A stretch of DNA of 64,000 nucleotides from Siccibacter colletis (GTDB lineage Bacteria > Pseudomonadota > Gammaproteobacteria > Enterobacterales > Enterobacteriaceae). The position numbers and the translations under genes were made by a program. The notes beneath the pieces were generated by a model, which saw nothing but the letters and a program-made list of their open reading frames with translations, was not told where the DNA came from and searched no databases. This document shows positions 46,071 to 57,531 of this stretch, in pieces (position 1 is the first letter of the stretch; every line of letters starts with the position of its first letter). The stretch is taken from the NCBI RefSeq assembly GCF_000696575.1, contig NZ_JMSQ01000006.1, forward strand, positions 62,001 to 126,000. The letters are read 5' to 3'.

Positions 46071-49000
46071 TCAGTTTTGCTGATGGTCGCTAAGCGGGAA
46101 GCGGCGGCGCACCAGGACAAAGAACAGCGGCACGAAGAAGATTGCCAGCACCGTTGCCGAAATCATTCCGCCCATAACCCCGGTTCCCACCGCATGCTGG
46201 CTGCCGGAGCCTGCGCCACTGCTGGTGGCCATCGGCAGCACGCCGAAGACGAACGCCAGTGAGGTCATCAGGATAGGACGCAGGCGCTGACGACAGGCCT
46301 CCAGCGTCGCCGCCAGCAACTCCTGCCCCCGGGCGTTAGCATCGTTGGCGAACTCCACAATCAGAATGGCGTTTTTCGCCGATAAGCCAATCACCGTCAG
46401 CAGCCCCACCTGGAAATAGACGTCATTCTCCAGGCCGCGCATCCAGGTTGCCAGCAGCGCGCCAATGACCCCCAGCGGCACCACCAGCATCACCGAGAAC
46501 GGTACCGACCAGCTCTCATACAGCGCGGCCAGGCAGAGGAAGACCACCAGCAGCGACAGGGCGTACAGCGCCGGTGTCTGCGCGCCGGAAAGCCGTTCCT
46601 GATACGACATCGCGGTCCACTCCAGCCCGAAATTGCCCGGCAGCTGGCTGACCAGGTTTTCCATCACGTCCATCGCGGTACCGGTGCTGACGCCGGGCGC
46701 GGCTTCGCCGACAATCTGCAGCGCGGCATAGCCGTTGTAGCGTTCCAGCCGGGGCGAGCCGGTTTCCCAGTGCGAAGTGGCAAAGGCCGAGAATGGCACC
46801 ATCCCGCCCTGATTATTACGCACGTACCAGCGGGTGATATCGTCCGGCAGCATGCGGTATTTCGCTGCCGCCTGCACATAGACCTTTTTCACGCGCCCGC
46901 GATCCATAAAGTCGTTCACATAGCTGGAACCCCAGGCGGTTTGCAGCGTGTCGTTGATGTCATCTATCGATACCCCAAGCGCGCGTGCTTTACGCTGGTC
47001 GATGTCAATTTGCAGCTGTGGGCTGTCATCCAGACCGTTGTGGCGCACCCGGGTCAGTGAAGCGTTGTCGCCTGCCAGTGCCAGCAGACGGTCGCGCGCC
47101 GCCATCAGCGCATCGTGCCCGGCACCGGCGTGATCCTGAAGCTCCATGTCGAAACCGGCAGAGCTGCCAAGCCCGCTGATGGCCGGCGGGCTGCTGGCAA
47201 ATACCCGCGCTTCCTTGATTGAGCTGAATGCCTGAGTGGCGCGCTCAATAATGGCGAAGGAGGTGCCGGTGGTGGCGTCGCGATCGTCCCAGTCTTTCAG
47301 GCGTACAAACATCCGCGCCACGTTCTGACCATTGCCGCCAGGTCCGGAACCGATGGTGGCGAATACCGAGGTGACGTTATCTTTCTCATGGGTGAAGTAG
47401 TACTGCTCGATCTGTTGCACCACTTTCAGCGTTTGCTGCTGGGTAGCGCCGCTGGGCAGCTGTACCGAGGTGGTAAACATGCCGCGATCCTCTTGCGGCA
47501 AAAATGAGGTAGGCAGACGCAGGAACAGAAACACCATTCCGCCCAGCAGCAGGCCGTAGATAATAATCCAGCGCAGGCTGCGGTTGAGGATCTTCGCCAC
47601 GCCGCGCTCGTAGCGCGCCGCGCTGCGGTTGAACAGGCGGTTGAAGGCACCGAAGAAGCCTTTCTGGCCGTGCTGCTCGCCTTTATGCAGCGGCTTGAGC
47701 AGCGTGGCGCACAGCGCCGGGGTGAGGATCATCGCCACCAGCACCGAGAGCACCATCGCAGCGACGATAGTGATGGAGAACTGGCGATAAATAGCCCCGG
47801 TGGTGCCGCCGAAGAAGGCCATTGGTACAAATACTGCTGACAGCACCAGCGCAATCCCGACCAATGCCCCCTGGATCTGGCCCATCGATTTACGCGTTGC
47901 CTCTTTGGGCGAAAGTCCCTCTTCGCTCATGATGCGCTCGACGTTTTCCACCACCACGATGGCATCATCCACCAGCAGACCGATAGCCAGCACCATCGCA
48001 AACATGGTCAGGGTATTAATGCTGTAGCCAAAAGCGTAGAGGGTGGCAAAGGTGCCGAGCAGTACCACCGGCACCGCAATGGTGGGGATCAGCGTGGCGC
48101 GGAAGTTCTGCAGGAACAGGTACATTACCAGGAATACCAGCAGCACCGCTTCAAGCAGGGTTTTTACCACATCGGTAATAGAGGCTTTAACGAACGAGGT
48201 GGTCTCATAGGCCACCTTATACTCCAGCCCGTGCGGGAAGTAGGCCGCCAGCTCATCGAGCCGCTTCAGCACCGCTTCCGCCGTCGCCATTTCGTTGGCC
48301 CCCGAGGCGAGCTTGACCCCCAGTCCGGAAGCGGCATGACCGTTATAGCGGCTGAGGTAGTCATATTTTTCCGCCCCCATCTCAACCTGAGCGACGTCGC
48401 CCAGCGTTACTTCCGAACCGTCCTGGTTGACGCGCAGCGTGATAGCGCGGAACTGTTCCGGGGTTTGCAGCAGCGACTGGGCGTTGATGGTCGCGTTCAG
48501 CGCCTGGTTATCGACCGATGGCGTACCGCCGAGCTGGCCGACCGCAATCTGGGCGTTTTGCGATGAGATGGCGTCGGTGACGTCCTGCGTAGTGAGCTGA
48601 TAGCTGTTAAGTTTGTTGGGATCGAGCCAGATGCGCATTGAGTAGGGCGAGCCGTAGGCATCGATATCCCCGACGCCGCTGACGCGGCTGAGCGGATCCT
48701 GAATGTTACTCGCCACGTAGTCGGCGATATCCTGCTTATCCATGCGCCCGTCGGTGGAGACGAACGCGATGGTCAGGATGTTGGTGTCCCCGGTTTTACG
48801 TACCGTCACGCCCTGATTCTGCACCGCCTGAGGCAGCTTGCGCATCGCGGACTGCAGCTGGTTCTGCACCTGCTGCACCGCTTCATCCGGGTCGGTGCCC
48901 GCCTCAAAGCTCAGGGTCACCGTCATCTGCCCGGTGCTGCTGCTCTGAGAGGACATATACATCAGGTTATCCAGCCCGGTCATATTCTGTTCAATGACCT

Positions 49001-49187
49001 GGGTAACGGTATTTTCCAGCGTCTGCGCCGATGCGCCCGGATAGTTAGCGGAAATGCGTACGTTAGGCGGCGCGAGATCGGGATATTGCTCCACCGGTAG
49101 CGAAAAAATTGCCATGCTTCCGCCCAGGCACAGCAGGATCGCTAATACCCAGGCAAATATCGGGCGATCGATAAAGAAATTCGCCAT
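46071..49187 (-). CDS. acrD: RND multidrug / aminoglycoside efflux pump AcrD
   Basis: A 1038-residue inner-membrane RND pump. The N-terminus [17 protein letters not shown], twelve predicted membrane helices, two large periplasmic loops and the proton-relay aspartates in [17 protein letters not shown] are all present. Sequence and length match AcrD rather than AcrB, and the location between ypfM and nudK agrees. AcrD works with AcrA and TolC to export aminoglycosides and other hydrophilic drugs; no adaptor gene is next to it, as in K-12. A BaeR-like box lies 72 bases upstream. Confidence 0.96.
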   Translation of the reverse strand: MANFFIDRPIFAWVLAILLCLGGSMAIFSLPVEQYPDLAPPNVRISANYPGASAQTLENTVTQVIEQNMTGLDNLMYMSSQSSSTGQMTVTLSFEAGTDPDEAVQQVQNQLQSAMRKLPQAVQNQGVTVRKTGDTNILTIAFVSTDGRMDKQDIADYVASNIQDPLSRVSGVGDIDAYGSPYSMRIWLDPNKLNSYQLTTQDVTDAISSQNAQIAVGQLGGTPSVDNQALNATINAQSLLQTPEQFRAITLRVNQDGSEVTLGDVAQVEMGAEKYDYLSRYNGHAASGLGVKLASGANEMATAEAVLKRLDELAAYFPHGLEYKVAYETTSFVKASITDVVKTLLEAVLLVFLVMYLFLQNFRATLIPTIAVPVVLLGTFATLYAFGYSINTLTMFAMVLAIGLLVDDAIVVVENVERIMSEEGLSPKEATRKSMGQIQGALVGIALVLSAVFVPMAFFGGTTGAIYRQFSITIVAAMVLSVLVAMILTPALCATLLKPLHKGEQHGQKGFFGAFNRLFNRSAARYERGVAKILNRSLRWIIIYGLLLGGMVFLFLRLPTSFLPQEDRGMFTTSVQLPSGATQQQTLKVVQQIEQYYFTHEKDNVTSVFATIGSGPGGNGQNVARMFVRLKDWDDRDATTGTSFAIIERATQAFSSIKEARVFASSPPAISGLGSSAGFDMELQDHAGAGHDALMAARDRLLALAGDNASLTRVRHNGLDDSPQLQIDIDQRKARALGVSIDDINDTLQTAWGSSYVNDFMDRGRVKKVYVQAAAKYRMLPDDITRWYVRNNQGGMVPFSAFATSHWETGSPRLERYNGYAALQIVGEAAPGVSTGTAMDVMENLVSQLPGNFGLEWTAMSYQERLSGAQTPALYALSLLVVFLCLAALYESWSVPFSVMLVVPLGVIGALLATWMRGLENDVYFQVGLLTVIGLSAKNAILIVEFANDANARGQELLAATLEACRQRLRPILMTSLAFVFGVLPMATSSGAGSGSQHAVGTGVMGGMISATVLAIFFVPLFFVLVRRRFPLSDHQQN

Positions 49188-49258
49188 TAAATAAAGACCT
49201 CTGGATAAGTCGTTTCGTTATTATTGGTAGCCGCCATCACTGTAGCCGCTAACGGATC

Positions 49259-49276
49259 ATCAAACGTGGAGAAAAT
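49259..49276 (-). promoter_or_regulatory. BaeR-box-like site before acrD
   Basis: On the reverse strand ATTTTCTCCACGTTTGAT shares 13 of 18 positions with the reported BaeR box, including the TTTTCTCCA block, and lies 72 bases from the acrD start. BaeSR is known to activate acrD in E. coli and Salmonella. Confidence 0.45.
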
Positions 49277-49281
49277 AAGGA

Positions 49282-49297
49282 GATAATGTAAATTATC
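49282..49297. promoter_or_regulatory. Palindrome in the acrD-nudK gap
   Basis: GATAAT and ATTATC form a perfect 6-bp palindrome with a 4-base spacer, next to the BaeR-like site. It could be a regulator site or contain promoter elements. The rest of this 394-base gap shows no gene. Confidence 0.3.
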
Positions 49298-49581
49298 CTG
49301 CCGCTTTCAGGCGGCGCGCCGTCATTTTAATGCAATAAATACAAGAGGTTAACAAACGCAGTGCATCACCCTCACTGCTGCAACCTTCTGTTTTCATCAC
49401 GGTTTATTTTTTGTCCCGCATCATTACGTTGGTTTTCCTGGCGCCGCGCGCGTCTTTAGCCTGGCGCAAAACCGCACTGCGGCGGCGGCTCTTTACGTTT
49501 ATTTAATCAGAGGCCCTGTTCAGGACATCCCGTGTCGAAGCGCGTAGAATACGCGCCGGAGCTGTGATTAATGGAGTCGCT

Positions 49582-50157
49582 ATGCCGCTTAAAATTGACG
49601 TTATTAAAGATAAAATCCTGTCAGACAACTACTTCATCCTGCGCAACGTTACTTATGATTTGACGCGTAACGACGGGGAAGTGGTGCGCCACAAGCGCGA
49701 GGTTTACGACCGTGGCAACGGCGCGACCATTATGCTGTACAACCGTGACAAGAAAACCGTGGTGCTGACGCGTCAGTTCCGCGTCGCCACCTGGGTTAAC
49801 GGCAATGAAGATGGCATGCTGATTGAAGCCTGTGCTGGCCTGCTGGATGCCGACGAACCTGAAGCCTGCGCGCGTAAAGAGGCCATTGAAGAGACCGGTT
49901 TTCAGGTCGGTGCGGTGGAGAAACTGTTTGAGCTGTATATGTCTCCTGGCGGCGTGACCGAGCTTATCCACTTCTTTATGGCGGAATATGACGACTCGCA
50001 CCGGACCTGGGCGGGCGGCGGCGTAGAGGATGAGGATATCGACGTGCTGGAGATGCCCTTTACCGAGGCGCTGGAAAAAGTCGCCAGCGGCGAGATCCGC
50101 GATGGCAAAACGGTGATTCTGCTACAGCAGCTTCAGCTGCGCGGCGTGATGGCCTGA
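49582..50157 (+). CDS. nudK: GDP-mannose pyrophosphatase NudK
   Basis: A 191-residue Nudix hydrolase, the same length as in E. coli. The Nudix signature runs from [20 protein letters not shown] to TGF, and the [12 protein letters not shown] segment is typical of the ADP-ribose/GDP-mannose group. It hydrolyses GDP-mannose to GMP and mannose-1-phosphate. The ATG at 49582 with a GGAG site fits the family; an in-frame GTG 18 bases upstream is less likely. In K-12, narQ and aegA lie between acrD and nudK; they are absent here. Confidence 0.96.
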   Translation: MPLKIDVIKDKILSDNYFILRNVTYDLTRNDGEVVRHKREVYDRGNGATIMLYNRDKKTVVLTRQFRVATWVNGNEDGMLIEACAGLLDADEPEACARKEAIEETGFQVGAVEKLFELYMSPGGVTELIHFFMAEYDDSHRTWAGGGVEDEDIDVLEMPFTEALEKVASGEIRDGKTVILLQQLQLRGVMA

Positions 50158-50274
50158 CTCACACCTCTTAAGTTGCATTCGAAATAAATCTATCCGATAA
50201 ATCCGATTGAGCACAGCCGGGCGGCAACCGAAGATACGCGCCAGGCTGTTTCTTCTTCCGGGGTTTTTCTGTCC

Positions 50275-51315
50275 ATGCACTATCGCATCCTTATGCTTCT
50301 CCTGGGGCTGTTTCTGGTATCAGCGGCTCAGGCTGCACCCGCGCAGAAGCGTTTCGATGACTGGCAGGTGACCTGTAACAATCAGAACTTCTGCGTAGCG
50401 CGCAACGTTGGCGATCATAAAGGTCTGGTCATGAGCCTGACCCGCAGCGCGGGCGCGCATGTTGACGTCAGCCTGCGTATCGATCTCGGCACGCTGGACA
50501 ATGCTGCCGATAAAGCGCCGCCGGTAGCCGATCGTATGTTGCTTGACGGCGAGCCGCTGCCGCTCTCCACCGGAAAATGGCAGATTACCCCGCATCACCT
50601 GCGCACGGACGATCCCGCCACCGTCAACGATTTCCTCGCCCGCATTCAGGAAGCCGGGATCATTGCGCTGCGCGGTGGCGACAGCGTGATTTCGCTGGTG
50701 GGTCTGAAGGCCGCGCTACTTTTTGTCGACGCCCAACAAAAGCGCGTTGGCAATGAAACGGCATGGATCAAGAAGGGCAACCAGCCGCCGCTTAGCGTCC
50801 CGCCCGCGCCGGCATTAAAAGCGGTGACCATTACCAACCCAACGCCTACGCCGCTCAGCGCTGAGGAGCGCAGTGCGCTGCTGGATTACGGCAGCTGGCG
50901 CATGAACAACAGCCAGTGCTCGCTGGACCCTGAACGGCGCACAGTTCGCGTATCGGCGCTCAGCGATGACAAGGCACTGATGCTTATCAGCTGCGAAGCG
51001 GGGGCGTACAACACCGTGGATTTGGCCTGGCTGGTGTCGCGCCACAAACCGTTCGCATCGCGCCAGATTCGACTGCGCCTGCCGTTCACACCGGCCAGCG
51101 GTAGCCCGGACATGGAACTGATGAATGCCAGCTTCGATGAAAAGAACAAAGAGCTGATTACCCTGGCGAAAGGGCGCGGTATTGGTGACTGTGGTTACGC
51201 AACCCGCTGGCGCTTCGACGGGCAGCGCTTCCGCCTGGTGCGCTACGCTGAAGAGCCGACCTGCGACAACTGGCTCAGCCCCGACGCCTGGCCCACGCTG
51301 TGGGTAACCAAATAG
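50275..51315 (+). CDS. ypfG: Periplasmic DUF1176 protein YpfG
   Basis: A 346-residue protein with a signal peptide (about residues 1-20, ending SAAQA). The mature part belongs to DUF1176, with the early RFDDWQVTCNNQNFC and conserved cysteines that may form disulfides. It matches E. coli YpfG, of unknown function. It is convergent with tktB and follows nudK by 117 bases. Confidence 0.9.
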   Translation: MHYRILMLLLGLFLVSAAQAAPAQKRFDDWQVTCNNQNFCVARNVGDHKGLVMSLTRSAGAHVDVSLRIDLGTLDNAADKAPPVADRMLLDGEPLPLSTGKWQITPHHLRTDDPATVNDFLARIQEAGIIALRGGDSVISLVGLKAALLFVDAQQKRVGNETAWIKKGNQPPLSVPPAPALKAVTITNPTPTPLSAEERSALLDYGSWRMNNSQCSLDPERRTVRVSALSDDKALMLISCEAGAYNTVDLAWLVSRHKPFASRQIRLRLPFTPASGSPDMELMNASFDEKNKELITLAKGRGIGDCGYATRWRFDGQRFRLVRYAEEPTCDNWLSPDAWPTLWVTK

Positions 51316-51376
51316 CATAAGCACCGGTTAAACACTCAGGGCGGGTAAGCCTGAGCCTGCCATGTCGATTTTCAAC

Positions 51377-51405
51377 GGTGGGTGCGCAAGCTTACCCACC
51401 CTACG
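51377..51405. repeat. REP-like palindromic element
   Basis: GGTGGGT / ACCCACC arms around GCGCAAGCTT, followed by CTACG. This is the layout of enterobacterial REP elements (GC stem with a CCTACG-type tail). It lies between the converging ypfG and tktB. Confidence 0.5.
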
Positions 51406-51476
51406 GTAGAGCGCAGTACGCCCGCCACCTCGCGTTTCCAGAGTTGACTGCTGGCATATCCAAAGCGGAGCCATAA

Positions 51477-51506
51477 AAAAAGGCCCATGCCTGCGCATGA
51501 GCCTTT
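51477..51506 (-). terminator. Terminator after tktB
   Basis: On the reverse strand AAAGGCTCATGC / GCATGGGCCTTT forms a stem with one mismatch and 4-base loop, followed by a T-run. Confidence 0.8.
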
Positions 51507-51525
51507 GTTGATTGACGGTATGGGG

Positions 51526-53520
51526 TTATTTGCCCAGCACCTTCTTCGTTTTCTCGACTACGTTTTCTACGGTAAAGCCGAAGTACCGGAACAGCTTCTC
51601 GGCCGGAGCGGATTCGCCGTAGCCGGTCATGCCGACGATGGCACCTTTCAGACCGACATACTTGTACCAGTAGTCCGCGATGCCCGCCTCAATGGCCACG
51701 CGTACAGCGATGTCGGACGGCAGTACCGATTCGCGGTATGCTTCGTCCTGGGCATCAAACACGTCGGTGGACGGCAGCGAAACGACGCGGATGTTATGAC
51801 CCTGCGCGCTCAGTTGCTCAGCGGCCAGCATGGCAATTTCCACTTCCGAGCCGGTAGCAATCAGGATCGCGTCCGGCGTGCCGTTGCTGTCCTTCAGGAT
51901 GTAACCGCCGCGAGCAATGGCCTCAACCTGCTCCGGCGTACGCTCCATCTGCGCCAGGTTCTGGCGCGACAGGATCAGCGCCGTCGGGCCGTTGTGGCGC
52001 TCAATGGCTGCTTTCCATGCCACCGCGGTTTCAACCTGGTCACACGGGCGCCAGGTGCTGAAGTTTGGCGTCAGGCGCAGGCTGGCGAGCTGTTCCACCG
52101 CCTGGTGGGTCGGGCCATCTTCGCCGAGGCCAATCGAGTCATGGGTATACACCATGATCTGACGCGCTTTCATCAGGGCTGCCATACGCGCCGCGTTACG
52201 GGCGTATTCGACAAACATCAGGAAGGTTGCGGTATAGGGCACAAAGCCGCCGTGATGGGCAATACCGTTGGCAATTGCCGTCATGCCGAACTCACGCACC
52301 CCATAGTGGATGTAGTTCCCCGCCGGATCTTCCTTCAGCGAGGTTGAGCCGGACCAGATGGTGAGGTTACTCGGTGCCAGGTCGGCAGAGCCGCCCAGAA
52401 ACTCCGGCAATACCGGGCCGTATTCGTTGAGCGCGTTCTGTGAGGCTTTACGCGAGGCGATTTTCGCCGGCTCGGCCTGCAGCTTGTTGATGTAGTCGCG
52501 GGTCAGCTGCTCCCAGTTCTCCGGCAGCCCGCCGCCCATACGGCGGTTGAATTCGCGTGCCAGTTCCGGGTGGGCTTGTTCGTAGGCAGCAAATTTCTCA
52601 TTCCACGCTGCTTCCTGCTGCTGGCCGCGCTCACGCGCATCCCAGGCCTGATAGATCTCTTTCGGGATCTCAAACGGCGCATAGTTCCAGCCCAGCTGCT
52701 TACGGGTCAGCGCTACCTCTTCATCACCCAGCGCGGCACCGTGCGCCTCTTCCTTACCGGCTTTGTTCGGCGACCCGAAACCAATCACCGTGCGACAGAT
52801 AATCAGCGATGGTTTGTCGGTGACGCTTTGAGCTTCCTGAATGGCTCGCTTCAGCGCTTCCGGGTCATGGCCGTCAATCTCATGCACGACGTGCCAGTTA
52901 TAGGCTTCGAAACGCTTCGCCGTGTCATCAGTGAACCAGCCTTCGGTTTCACCATCGATGGAGATACCGTTGTGGTCATAGAAGCCAATCAGCTTGCCGA
53001 GACCCAGCGTACCCGCCAGGGAGCAGACTTCATGGGAGATGCCTTCCATCAGACAGCCGTCGCCCATGAACACGTAAGTGTGGTGATCGACGATCTCATG
53101 GCCCGGCTGGTTGAACTGCGCCGCGAGGGTTTTCTCGGCAATCGCCAGACCGACCGCATTTGCCAGCCCCTGGCCCAGCGGCCCGGTGGTGGTTTCCACG
53201 CCCGGCGTGTAGCCGATCTCCGGGTGACCCGGGGTTTTCGAGTGCAGCTGGCGGAAGTTTTTCAGCTCTTCAATCGGCAGATCGTAGCCGCTCAGGTGCA
53301 ACAGGCTGTAGAGCAGCATGGAAGCGTGACCGTTTGACAGAATAAAACGGTCGCGATCGTACCAGGTCGGGTTGGTCGGGTTGTGCTTCAGAAAATCGTT
53401 CCACAGCACTTCAGCAATGTCGGCCATCCCCATTGGAGCGCCGGGGTGGCCTGATTTGGCTTTTTGTACCGCGTCCATACTGAGGGCGCGGACCGCGTTA
53501 GCAAGCGCTTGACGAGACAT
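51526..53520 (-). CDS. tktB: Transketolase 2
   Basis: A 664-residue thiamine-diphosphate enzyme. The ThDP-binding [13 protein letters not shown] and active-site [11 protein letters not shown] motifs are present, as is the conserved glutamate region [16 protein letters not shown]. It moves two-carbon units between sugar phosphates in the pentose phosphate pathway. The ATG at 53520 has a GGAGAG site. It follows talA by 20 bases; in E. coli the talA-tktB pair is RpoS-dependent. Confidence 0.95.
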   Translation of the reverse strand: MSRQALANAVRALSMDAVQKAKSGHPGAPMGMADIAEVLWNDFLKHNPTNPTWYDRDRFILSNGHASMLLYSLLHLSGYDLPIEELKNFRQLHSKTPGHPEIGYTPGVETTTGPLGQGLANAVGLAIAEKTLAAQFNQPGHEIVDHHTYVFMGDGCLMEGISHEVCSLAGTLGLGKLIGFYDHNGISIDGETEGWFTDDTAKRFEAYNWHVVHEIDGHDPEALKRAIQEAQSVTDKPSLIICRTVIGFGSPNKAGKEEAHGAALGDEEVALTRKQLGWNYAPFEIPKEIYQAWDARERGQQQEAAWNEKFAAYEQAHPELAREFNRRMGGGLPENWEQLTRDYINKLQAEPAKIASRKASQNALNEYGPVLPEFLGGSADLAPSNLTIWSGSTSLKEDPAGNYIHYGVREFGMTAIANGIAHHGGFVPYTATFLMFVEYARNAARMAALMKARQIMVYTHDSIGLGEDGPTHQAVEQLASLRLTPNFSTWRPCDQVETAVAWKAAIERHNGPTALILSRQNLAQMERTPEQVEAIARGGYILKDSNGTPDAILIATGSEVEIAMLAAEQLSAQGHNIRVVSLPSTDVFDAQDEAYRESVLPSDIAVRVAIEAGIADYWYKYVGLKGAIVGMTGYGESAPAEKLFRYFGFTVENVVEKTKKVLGK

Positions 53521-53540
53521 GTTTCTCTCCATGACAAAGG

Positions 53541-54491
53541 TTAAAGTTTGGCGGCCAGCAGATCTTCGAGTTTGCGCTGGTCAACAGCGAACTGGCGTAT
53601 GCCATCAGCCAGTTTTTCAACCGCCATCGGATCCTGATTGTGCTCCCAGCGGAATTCCGCTTCGGTCAGCGGGGCAGGGCGGTGGAAGGTCTGACGCGGC
53701 GGGACCAGCTTGCGCACCACCTCGCCCTCTTTAGCCTGCAGCTCTTTCAGCAGATCCGGGGAGATCGTCAGACGGTCACAGCCCGCCAGCGCCAGAATCT
53801 GCTCGGTGCGGCGGAAGCTGGCACCCATCACGATGGTGTCGTAGCGGTGCTGCTTGAAGTAGTCATAGATATTGCGTACCGATTTCACGCCCGGATCTTC
53901 GTCCACCACATACGGGTCCATCGGTTTGCGCGCCTGATACCAGTCGTAGATGCGGCCAACGAACGGGGAGATCAGGTAGACGCCTGCTTCGGCACAGGCG
54001 CGGGCCTGCGCGAAGGAGAACAGCAGCGTCAGGTTGCACTTGATGCCCTCTTTCTCCAGTTCCTCGGCGGCGCGAATGCCTTCCCAGGTGGAAGCGAGCT
54101 TGATCAGGATGCGCGATTTATCAATGCCCAGCTCCTGATAGAGCTCCACGATGTGGCGTGCTTTCGCGATGCTCTTCTCTTTGTCGTAAGAAAGGCGCGC
54201 ATCCACTTCGGTAGACACGCGGCCAGGGATGCTTTTCAGAATTTCCGCACCCACCAACACCGCCAGTTTGTCGCTGGCATGCGCCACCTGCTTCTCCTGG
54301 GTGCTGCCCTTGCTCTTGCCGTAGCTAATGGCATCTTCAATCAGATGCCCGAAGTGCGGCAGGCCCGCTGCCTTCAGCAGCAGAGAGGGGTTGGTGGTCG
54401 CATCTTCCGGCTGGTAGCTGCGAATCGATTCAATATCACCGCTGTCGGCGACGACCGTGGTGAACTGTTTAACGCCGTCTAACTGATTCAT
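53541..54491 (-). CDS. talA: Transaldolase A
   Basis: A 316-residue TIM-barrel enzyme of the same length as E. coli TalA. The Schiff-base lysine is in [12 protein letters not shown] (near residue 131), and the TTNPSLL and [11 protein letters not shown] motifs are present. It transfers a dihydroxyacetone unit from sedoheptulose-7-phosphate to glyceraldehyde-3-phosphate. It is first in the talA-tktB operon, and the sequence resembles TalA more than TalB. Confidence 0.96.
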   Translation of the reverse strand: MNQLDGVKQFTTVVADSGDIESIRSYQPEDATTNPSLLLKAAGLPHFGHLIEDAISYGKSKGSTQEKQVAHASDKLAVLVGAEILKSIPGRVSTEVDARLSYDKEKSIAKARHIVELYQELGIDKSRILIKLASTWEGIRAAEELEKEGIKCNLTLLFSFAQARACAEAGVYLISPFVGRIYDWYQARKPMDPYVVDEDPGVKSVRNIYDYFKQHRYDTIVMGASFRRTEQILALAGCDRLTISPDLLKELQAKEGEVVRKLVPPRQTFHRPAPLTEAEFRWEHNQDPMAVEKLADGIRQFAVDQRKLEDLLAAKL

Positions 54492-54574
54492 CGTTAATAC
54501 TCCTTGTAAAGCAAATGCTTGTGGGTGCGTTTCCTGTCACGCGCCCGGGAAATTTATGAGCTGCATAACAAAAA

Positions 54575-54581
54575 AGCATAG
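54575..54581 (-). promoter_or_regulatory. Candidate RpoS-type -10 for talA
   Basis: On the reverse strand CTATGCT resembles the RpoS-preferred CTATACT, about 85 bases before the talA start. RpoS dependence of talA-tktB is known in E. coli; the -35 region is not recognisable, which is usual for such promoters. Confidence 0.35.
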
Positions 54582-54783
54582 CAGACAGGCATGGCATTGC
54601 TTTAAAGACCTGGTAACATACAGCACCTGAATTGCTAACATTACCCGGTGGGAATGGTAAGAGTTTGGCTGCCTTCAAAGTTTACCGGCGGCGCAGACGG
54701 CATACTGAGCGGCACTTCAGGTGTGCCAGTGACTTCACCATGACGCTCCACTTATCAGAACGAGACGAAAAAGGATCCAAAAA

Positions 54784-57063
54784 ATGGACGATCAGTTAAA
54801 GCAAAGTGCCCTCGACTTTCATGAATTCCCGATCCCCGGCAAAATCCAGGTCTCCCCGACAAAACCGCTGGCAACCCAGCGCGATCTGGCGCTGGCGTAC
54901 TCCCCGGGTGTAGCCGCCCCCTGCCTTGAAATCGCAGCCGATCCGCTGGCGGCGCATAAATATACTGCGCGCGGCAACCTGGTGGCGGTGGTCTCCAACG
55001 GCACCGCGGTACTTGGCCTCGGCAATATCGGTGCGCTGGCCGGTAAGCCGGTGATGGAAGGGAAAGGCGTACTGTTCAAGAAGTTTGCCGGCGTTGACGT
55101 GTTCGACATCGAAGTAGACGAACTGAACCCGGACAAATTTATTGATGTGGTCGCGGCGCTGGAGCCGACTTTTGGCGGCATCAACCTCGAAGACATCAAA
55201 GCGCCTGAGTGCTTCTACATCGAGAAGAAGCTGCGCGAGCGCATGAACATTCCGGTGTTCCACGACGATCAGCACGGAACCGCGATTATTAGCACCGCCG
55301 CTATCCTGAATGGTCTGCGCGTGGTGGAGAAAAATATCTCTGACGTGCGCCTGGTGGTCTCCGGCGCGGGTGCTGCCGCAATCGCCTGTATGAACCTGCT
55401 GGTGGCGCTGGGTATGCAGAAGCACAATATCGTGGTCTGCGACTCGAAAGGCGTTATTTTCAAAGGCCGCGACGAGAAGATGGACGAGACCAAAGCGGCC
55501 TACGCCATCGACGACAACGGCAAGCGCACGCTGGATGACGTGATTGACGGGGCGGATATCTTCCTCGGCTGCTCCGGTCCGAAAGTGCTGACGCCTGAGA
55601 TGGTGAAGAAGATGGGCACCGCGCCGCTGATCCTCGCGCTGGCCAACCCGGAGCCGGAGATCCTGCCGCCGCTGGCGAAAGAGGTGCGTCCGGACGCCAT
55701 CATCTGCACCGGGCGTTCTGATTACCCGAACCAGGTGAACAACGTGCTTTGTTTCCCGTTCATCTTCCGTGGTGCGCTGGACGTGGGCGCGACGGCCATC
55801 AATGAAGAGATGAAGCTGGCAGCGGTGCACGCGATTGCCGAGCTGGCGCTGGCTGAGCAGAGTGAAGTGGTGGCATCCGCCTATGACGATCAGGAGCTGA
55901 GCTTCGGCCCGGATTACCTGATCCCGAAACCCTTTGACCCGCGTCTGATCGTGAAAATCGCCCCGGCGGTTGCCAAAGCGGCAATGGATTCCGGCGTGGC
56001 GACGCGTCCGATTCAGGATTTCGAAGCCTACAAAGACAAGCTCACCGAGTTCGTCTACAAAACCAACCTGTTCATGAAGCCAATCTTCTCCCAGGCGCGT
56101 AAAGATCCGAAACGCGTGGTGCTGGCGGAAGGGGAAGATAACCGCGTGCTGCATGCCACTCAGGAGCTGGTGTCACTCGGGCTGGCGAAACCGATCCTGA
56201 TTGGTCGTCCGAGCGTCATCGAAATGCGCATTCAGAAACTCGGGCTGCAGATCAAGCCGGGCGTGGACTTCGAGATCGTAAATAACGAATCCGATCCGCG
56301 CTTCAAAGAGTACTGGAGCGAGTACTACAACATCATGAAACGCCGCGGCGTAACGCAGGAGCAGGCGCAGCGTGCAGTGATCGGCAACACCACCGTTATC
56401 GGCGCCATCATGGTGCACCGTGGTGAAGCAGATGCGCTGATCTGCGGCACCATTGGTGACTACCATGAACATTTTGGCGTGCTGGAGCCGCTGTTCGGCT
56501 ACCGTGACGGCGTGAAAACCGCCGGGGCGATGAACGCGCTGCTGCTGCCGGGCGGCAACACCTTCATTGCCGATACCTACGTCAATGAAGATCCGACCCC
56601 GGAACAGCTGGCAGAGATTGCGATTATGGCCTCAGAAACCGTGCGTCGCTTCGGTATTGAGCCGCGCGTAGCGCTGCTGTCGCACTCTAACTACGGCTCG
56701 TCCAGTTCGCCGTCCGCCCTCAAGATGCGCGAAACCCTGCGTCTGGTGCGTGAGATTGCTCCGGACCTGATGATTGACGGTGAAATGCATGGCGACGCCG
56801 CGCTGATGGAGAGCATCCGTAACGAGCGTATGCCGGACAGCCCGCTGAAAGGGTCCGCTAACATCCTCATTATGCCGAACATGGAAGCCGCGCGTATCAG
56901 CTACAACCTGCTGCGCGTTTCCAGCTCCGAAGGTGTGACCGTTGGACCGGTATTGATGGGCGTTGCGAAACCGGTACACGTGCTGACGCCAATCGCCTCG
57001 GTGCGCCGTATCGTTAACATGGTGGCGCTGGCGGTGGTAGAAGCTCAGACCAACCCGCTGTAA
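54784..57063 (+). CDS. maeB: NADP-dependent malic enzyme MaeB
   Basis: A 759-residue two-domain protein, the same length as in E. coli. Residues 1 to about 425 form the malic enzyme ([25 protein letters not shown]). Residues from about 430 form a phosphotransacetylase-like domain without proven acetyl transfer, used for allosteric control by acetyl-CoA. It converts malate to pyruvate with NADP+. It is divergent from talA across 292 bases and followed by a strong terminator. Confidence 0.97.
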   Translation: MDDQLKQSALDFHEFPIPGKIQVSPTKPLATQRDLALAYSPGVAAPCLEIAADPLAAHKYTARGNLVAVVSNGTAVLGLGNIGALAGKPVMEGKGVLFKKFAGVDVFDIEVDELNPDKFIDVVAALEPTFGGINLEDIKAPECFYIEKKLRERMNIPVFHDDQHGTAIISTAAILNGLRVVEKNISDVRLVVSGAGAAAIACMNLLVALGMQKHNIVVCDSKGVIFKGRDEKMDETKAAYAIDDNGKRTLDDVIDGADIFLGCSGPKVLTPEMVKKMGTAPLILALANPEPEILPPLAKEVRPDAIICTGRSDYPNQVNNVLCFPFIFRGALDVGATAINEEMKLAAVHAIAELALAEQSEVVASAYDDQELSFGPDYLIPKPFDPRLIVKIAPAVAKAAMDSGVATRPIQDFEAYKDKLTEFVYKTNLFMKPIFSQARKDPKRVVLAEGEDNRVLHATQELVSLGLAKPILIGRPSVIEMRIQKLGLQIKPGVDFEIVNNESDPRFKEYWSEYYNIMKRRGVTQEQAQRAVIGNTTVIGAIMVHRGEADALICGTIGDYHEHFGVLEPLFGYRDGVKTAGAMNALLLPGGNTFIADTYVNEDPTPEQLAEIAIMASETVRRFGIEPRVALLSHSNYGSSSSPSALKMRETLRLVREIAPDLMIDGEMHGDAALMESIRNERMPDSPLKGSANILIMPNMEAARISYNLLRVSSSEGVTVGPVLMGVAKPVHVLTPIASVRRIVNMVALAVVEAQTNPL

Positions 57064-57094
57064 TCGCAGGCGCTGCATCAGCAGCGTTTTGCCG

Positions 57095-57131
57095 ACGGGA
57101 GAGACGTTGAGAGACGCTCTCCCGTTTTTTA
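57095..57131 (+). terminator. Terminator after maeB
   Basis: ACGGGAGAG / CTCTCCCGT perfect 9-bp stem with a 13-base loop, then TTTTTTATTTTATT. Confidence 0.88.
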
Positions 57132-57531
57132 TTTTATTCCGGAAATCGGCGTTTATTATTTAATAAAAATATGCTTTCCAATTCTTAATTTATCGCGTGA
57201 ATATTTAAGGGCTGGTCGTTAATTGTTATTTTATATGTTCTATTAGTTCAGTCGGGCGGAAATAATATTTAGCATCCTGGGGCTCGACCCGGCAGAAATA
57301 ACGCGCTATCTTCTCAGGGCTGTGATGCCATGCTTCAGCTGGCGTCAGCGCTATATCCTGTATGACAAAGCCTGCTGGCTCTCTGTTTCGCTAATACCGC
57401 TGGTATATTAATCTCATGAATAATGTGCGGGCGTGCATCAGGTAAATTCTCGCTGCGAACGCTCAGCTTTTAAGGCTGTTTGAGTGAAACGCAGTTATTG
57501 CAGCTATCAATAACTACGGAAGGTACGCGTA
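57132..57531 (+). other. AT-rich leader region before the LuxR-type gene
   Basis: This 400-base stretch holds no plausible gene. Its first 130 bases are clearly more AT-rich than the flanking core genes (for example TTATTATTTAATAAAAATATG), a composition typical of H-NS-bound regulatory DNA and of acquired loci. No single convincing promoter can be singled out among many AT-rich candidates. In K-12 the eut operon occupies this junction between maeB and hemF. Confidence 0.5.

Noticed and set aside
54796..56154. 452-codon open frame opposite maeB
   Set aside because: Antisense shadow of maeB with no start signal or recognisable motif.
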